From Megamerina dolium (lineage: Eukaryota > Arthropoda > Insecta > Diptera > Megamerinidae): a stretch of 64,000 nt of DNA. Made by a program: the position numbers and the translations under genes. The stretch spans positions 38,726,501 to 38,790,500 of the forward strand of contig OY978526.1 of the NCBI GenBank assembly GCA_963854835.1. The letters are read 5' to 3'. Shown piece by piece: positions 59,941 through 64,000 of the stretch. Below the pieces are notes generated by a model. That model was not told the DNA's origin. It ran no database searches and saw only the letters and a list, made by a program, of their open reading frames with translations. Numbering within the stretch: position 1 is the stretch's first letter; each line of letters starts with the position of its first letter.

Positions 59941-62213
59941 AAAACAATACAATGAGATCACTCCTTGGCCACCGCACAATTCGGATTTAAGATCATTAAA
60001 TCGAAATTTATTTGCATTTATACTTTGGAATTCTTTCAATAGTAACAAATGAAATATCCTCTTTAAGAATTATGTGTACGACTTTACAATGGAAATCTCT
60101 CTAAAGAGACCTAAGAGACTAAAAAGAAACTCGGCAAAGGTCCTTCGAAAACGTGAATGTTAATTATCTGTCAGTCTGTATCTGTATCTGTCTGTATCTG
60201 TTTCATTATGTTTTTATATTCAGATTGGATACTTATGAGCGCATAGCATGGTCATACTTACATACCTCTGTTATGACGTCGGTACAAGAACGTGTTTTCA
60301 AATTCAATATTGTTGTCCGAACTAACATAAAATGTAGCATATGTATTGTATTCAAAACTCAAAAATAAGGAACGTAATTATATATATCGTATATGTACTT
60401 ATTTGTACATATAGAGGTCCGAATTTAAAATTGTTTTTATGAACAAGCGACCCAAAGTCTGTATAATTAAGCAAATTGTAAACTAAACAATAGCATAGAG
60501 CTGATTAATTAAATCAAAATGAAAAAGACAGTAATTCCTTTTGTTTCCGGCTTTTCTTCTTTTTCTTCGTAAAATCCGTACAACAATATTAGTAATTGAT
60601 AAATTTAAAAATAAGTTAATGTATTAAGCTGTTTAACTTTAGGTGATCAGTGTAATCGACATGTACAATATACACACTGAATAGTCATAAATTGGGAAAT
60701 CATTACCATTTTAGAATTATATATTGTCGCTAAGATGTTGAATGTATTGCAATCAGTTACGCATGGACGGTGGTACAAAAGAAAGATAATTGCATGTACT
60801 GTCCAACTGACCTAATGGAGGCTAAATACAACATTAAACCGATAGTAGAAAATGTCTAACACCCTCAAATTTTCCATTAAATCCTAGTTATCGGGTCACT
60901 TGCGACAACCAGCAGATTCTTTTACTGTTCTAGTAAGAAAATCCTTCCGAAATGCCAGTATACTTGGTTTTGTTGGTTAAATGAAAATATTACGAGTTTT
61001 TGACAAGAAGATCTTAAATTGGACACTTTTGGAAGGTGTATTTTTCCAGAACAGTAAACAAATCCGAAGTCAGTTGGTATATGACTACTGGCTATTGACG
61101 AAAGCAAGCCGATTACAGTTTTCAATGGTAAATCCAACCCAATATTTGAGCGTGCTAGAAATTTCTTACCTCGATTTCGTGTTTTTATTAGATCACTTGA
61201 AGAGAACATAAATAATTACCACTCGTTTTGGAGAGAGAAATATAAAAGTTCTCAAAATAATGGTATTGACTAAATGACATTCACATGTGATTATATTGTA
61301 CATTAGTTGATGATGTTTTTGTTGTCACATTACAAAATTTCTCCTTTATTAATACCTTGCGTTTATTTGTTGTTTGAATATAAGAGCACAAGAGCGGGAG
61401 ATAGGGCGTTTGTCTTCGTATGTAAGAGAGAGAGGAGAGTGAGCGTGTTAGAGAAATATACGTTATTTTGAGAGAGAGTGACAAAATCTGTCTGAAAATG
61501 TTCATAACTCAAATAAATAAATAATAATATTACACTGGAAGAAATGTGCATGATCTATATTGCGTGTTTCCTTTTCTTTTTCTTCCATCTTGATGTATTA
61601 CAGAACAAAATTACAACTAAATACATTCAATTCTATATATGTATTTGCATTTGTTTCCAACTTTCTGGCAATCAATTATGCATTACATAATTAATTTAGA
61701 ATATATGCCCATATTCTACGCCATGTTTCATCATGCTATGTTTGTAAAATGTTTTCTGTTTTATACGGATGTTGGTTTCTTTTCATTTTCAGTTCAGTAT
61801 TTGTTCGTTTTTATTATAGCATTTGATTTTTCATATATTTATGTATTATTATTATTATCATTATTATTATTATTATATTCACATTGAGTTTTTGTTCTTA
61901 TTTTCTTCTTTGTTCTTGTTTTAGTATTCAAATTAAAAAAATGAACAACAAAAATAATTTTTAAAATTTTTTTCTTCATTTTTTTGCGGTTTTTTCTTTT
62001 TCTTCTTTCTTTCTTGAATGTTATAAATTAAAGTGTTTTTCTTTTTCTTTCGTTACTTTAAAAATAATATTATTATTATTATCATTCTGAAGTTCAATTG
62101 CAGTAGTAGTAGCAGAAGTAGTGTTTTTAAATTAAAATAAATTATATTATACGAGAGAGAGATGAATATAACATCTATGGAGAATGGTTGTTGCTATAAT
62201 GTGGATGGTGTTC

Positions 62214-62254
62214 TTATAGCACGTCTTCTCTTTCACACATTCTGGCAAGAAATG
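62214..62254 (-). CDS. Mlc1: Mlc1, last exon (C-terminal form PFLARMCEREDVL)
   Basis: After acceptor TTTACAG the exon reads (P)FLARMCEREDVL then TAA, the Pro codon being completed by the C at the end of the 63129 exon. This corresponds to the exon-6 type C-terminus of Drosophila Mlc1, used when the cassette exon at 62725 is skipped. When that cassette is included this exon becomes 3' untranslated. Confidence 0.9.
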
Positions 62255-62724
62255 CTGTAAAAATGTATAAAAAGAAATGAAATTAATATATAATTTGCGT
62301 TTTGTTTGATTTATTTAAAATTAGTTTCTTAATGTGACGTACAGCAAAGTAGTGAAAGAAAGAGAAACATGTGACATAGAGGAAAAGCATTTTTGAATAT
62401 ACATAGGAACACAAAATCTATCAACGCAGAGTTTTTTGCACTAAATTTAGAATTTTAAATTTGCAAGTAAAATTGAAAACATTTAAAAGTGTACTTCTGA
62501 GTAACAACATTAGGTCTGAAATAAATTTTATAAAATCAAAGTTCTCAAATAATGATTTTTTGACTACTAACGATATTACGATTACAAAACTACACGAATT
62601 ATATAAAATTACTTAGCCTTTAAACAAAAGAAGCAAACAAGTTTTTGTTTTTCATAAATATAGGTACAGATAGAGAGATAGAGCATCATTATCGAAAATT
62701 ACGCCAAAATTACTTACTTACCGT

Positions 62725-62768
62725 TTAGTCAAAGACAATTGGATTGCTCATCAACCTCTTGACGAATT
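62725..62768 (-). CDS. Mlc1: Mlc1, stop-bearing cassette exon (QFVKRLMSNPIVFD)
   Basis: After an acceptor (GTATACAG) it completes a Gln codon and reads FVKRLMSNPIVFD and TAA. The stop is followed three bases later by a perfect donor GTAAGTAA, so the exon is a true cassette spliced onward to the 62254 exon, not a terminal exon. This matches the known Drosophila arrangement, in which the fifth exon is included or skipped in different muscle types. Confidence 0.92.
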
Positions 62769-63128
62769 CTGTATACGCATCGCAACATATAACATATATT
62801 GACATACATATTCGGGAGTTGTATGCAGTTGGTTGTTTGGTGCATACGGATGATGGTGTGCAGTTCATAATCACAAATTGTTGTGCAAATTATATGTAGT
62901 ATTTATTGGTGGTTGTTTGGTGCAGTGAATGTAATTGCGTAATTAAAGATAGTGTAATTTGGGGAGTGTGCACATAAAACATAAATTGGACATTTGGGTA
63001 TAACATGAAAATATAAAATAAATACACTTATTAAATATACAATCAAAATTGACACAAGTTAAACAAATATCCCCATTTCTAAAAGTTGTCTGAAAAAAAC
63101 AGCGGAAACTTTGCATTTTATTACTTAC

Positions 63129-63215
63129 GGGAATATGGGATCATGCCTTCATCGTCTTCGGGGTCCATGCATTCAGCGAAAAGTTGTTCAACTTGTTCAT
63201 CATCCAATGCTTCGC
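63129..63215 (-). CDS. Mlc1: Mlc1 exon 4: third EF-hand-like segment
   Basis: Starts with two bases completing Gly and reads [20 protein letters not shown] then DEGMIPYS plus one base. It is part of the C-lobe EF-hand fold of the alkali light chain. Acceptor TTTTAG and donor GTAAGTAA flank it. The single-base overhang lets either downstream exon complete the codon as Pro or Gln. Confidence 0.95.
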
Positions 63216-63282
63216 CTAAAATAAATAAATTTAAATAAAATATAATCTGCATGTAGTATAAGCTTCTTGTTGTTATGCTTAC

Positions 63283-63588
63283 CTAGGGCTAGAAGGGCAT
63301 GTTGCAATTCAGCAAGGAGCATGGTGCCATTTTCTTCTTTGTCGTACAATTTCAAACATTCAATGAAATCTTCGTAGCAACCTTGTTCCTTCTCTTTCTT
63401 GACCTGTGAGTAAATTGGGAGGAATTCTTCGAGGGTGATTGATTTCTCATTGCGCTTCTTAGTACCGCCCATCTTTTCGATGAGTGCCAAAGTTGGGTTC
63501 AAGTTCAAGGCGCGGAGGGCATCACCAAGATCTACGGCATCGATACCCTTGCCAGGACTGCCCATAACTTCGAATACGAATTCGACAT
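63283..63588 (-). CDS. Mlc1: Mlc1 exon 3: main EF-hand exon
   Basis: Begins after acceptor TTACTAG with [20 protein letters not shown], then [60 protein letters not shown] and [10 protein letters not shown], ending one base into a Gly codon. The protein is the essential (alkali) light chain that binds the myosin heavy-chain lever arm. The N-terminal exon(s) (Met to about residue 14) lie beyond the right edge of the window, so the gene is partial here. Confidence 0.96.
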
Positions 63589-64000
63589 CTAGTAAAAAAA
63601 AAATATATTTTTATAAATTATCAATAAAATTTCCATCAAAAAGAAATAAGTAGTAGAAATTTTTTTAATTTTTTTTTGAAAAATGGTTATATTAACAAGT
63701 TGACAAAGTGAAATAAGGTCAAAATTTTGCAACAAATTTGCAGCAAATTAATGTCATTAAGGGCATTCGCATTCTATACGAACGCATGTACGTACAAAAA
63801 TTGTGACCTTCAGCTGCGCAATTCACAATTTCCATTCAAAAATTGCTAATATTAAGAAACACCAGAAGCAAATCTAAATTCCATACTTTCAAGGAATTCA
63901 CCAAAAATACTTAACTATACTCTGGTGGATACATACATATGTACAGATGTAGACATTGTCAAGAATTTTCGTAATTCGACACCTCATCTATGTGCGTGCA
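63589..64000 (-). other. Mlc1 intron running off the window
   Basis: No exon was found upstream of the acceptor at 63589-63590; the first coding exon of Mlc1 must lie beyond position 64000. The stretch is AT-rich and otherwise featureless. Confidence 0.7.

Larger units (their letters stand above)
57491..62213. other. Intergenic region between tau and Mlc1
   Basis: This holds the tau promoter (left) and the Mlc1 3' untranslated region (right, minus strand). The middle carries three repeat fragments (58.66-59.94 kb), listed separately. The rest is AT-rich, with an ATT run near 61845-61880. No further gene was recognised. Confidence 0.5.

Noticed and set aside
63435..63653. 72-codon plus-strand frame
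   Set aside because: Antisense to the Mlc1 EF-hand exon.

Overview
This is an AT-rich window from a higher dipteran (brachyceran fly) genome. The coding exons match the Drosophila proteins Mtl, tau and Mlc1 almost residue for residue where they can be compared. A tephritid fruit fly is my guess, from the repeat content and long introns; the sequence does not prove it. There are three protein-coding genes and a substantial load of transposon debris. Gene recognition rests on family knowledge and splice-phase checks, not on database searches. Layout: (1) 1-3.1 kb, plus strand: Mtl, a Rho/Rac-family GTPase, complete in four coding exons (195 aa). (2) 5.3-7.8 kb: a decayed RTE-type LINE and an internally deleted mariner. 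(3) 8.2-57.4 kb, minus strand: the microtubule-associated protein tau. Its exons are phase-consistent and carry five tandem tubulin-binding repeats. It appears to have two alternative amino ends (a Gln-rich start at 57.4 kb, and a six-codon start at 29.8 kb feeding a ~450-residue Gln/Pro-rich exon) and two alternative carboxyl ends (11.2 and 8.2 kb). The predicted coding lengths are 386 aa (short), 740 aa (long) and 445 aa (short with the distal end). (4) 57.4-62.2 kb: intergenic, with repeat fragments. (5) 62.2 kb to the right edge, minus strand: Mlc1, the myosin alkali light chain, with its first exon(s) off the window and a stop-bearing cassette exon that gives two C-termini. The tau introns hold most of the mobile DNA: two more RTE copies, a mariner with a recognisable transposase, fragments of an RNase H-type LINE, a tRNA-headed SINE family, several inverted-repeat MITE-like elements, a large dispersed repeat carrying CTGT/CCGT arrays, and a ~180 bp TA microsatellite. 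The most unusual structure is at 52.3-55.07 kb. There the tRNA-like SINE head is fused to a 5'-truncated RTE element so that an 801-codon frame starts in the SINE part and runs through the endonuclease and reverse transcriptase. At 23.9-24.9 kb an RTE fragment has clearly inserted into a copy of the same SINE, with a 14-bp target duplication. No CRISPR array, operon, rRNA or functional tRNA gene was seen. The genes are not functionally coupled beyond sharing cytoskeletal roles (Rho signalling, microtubules, muscle myosin).
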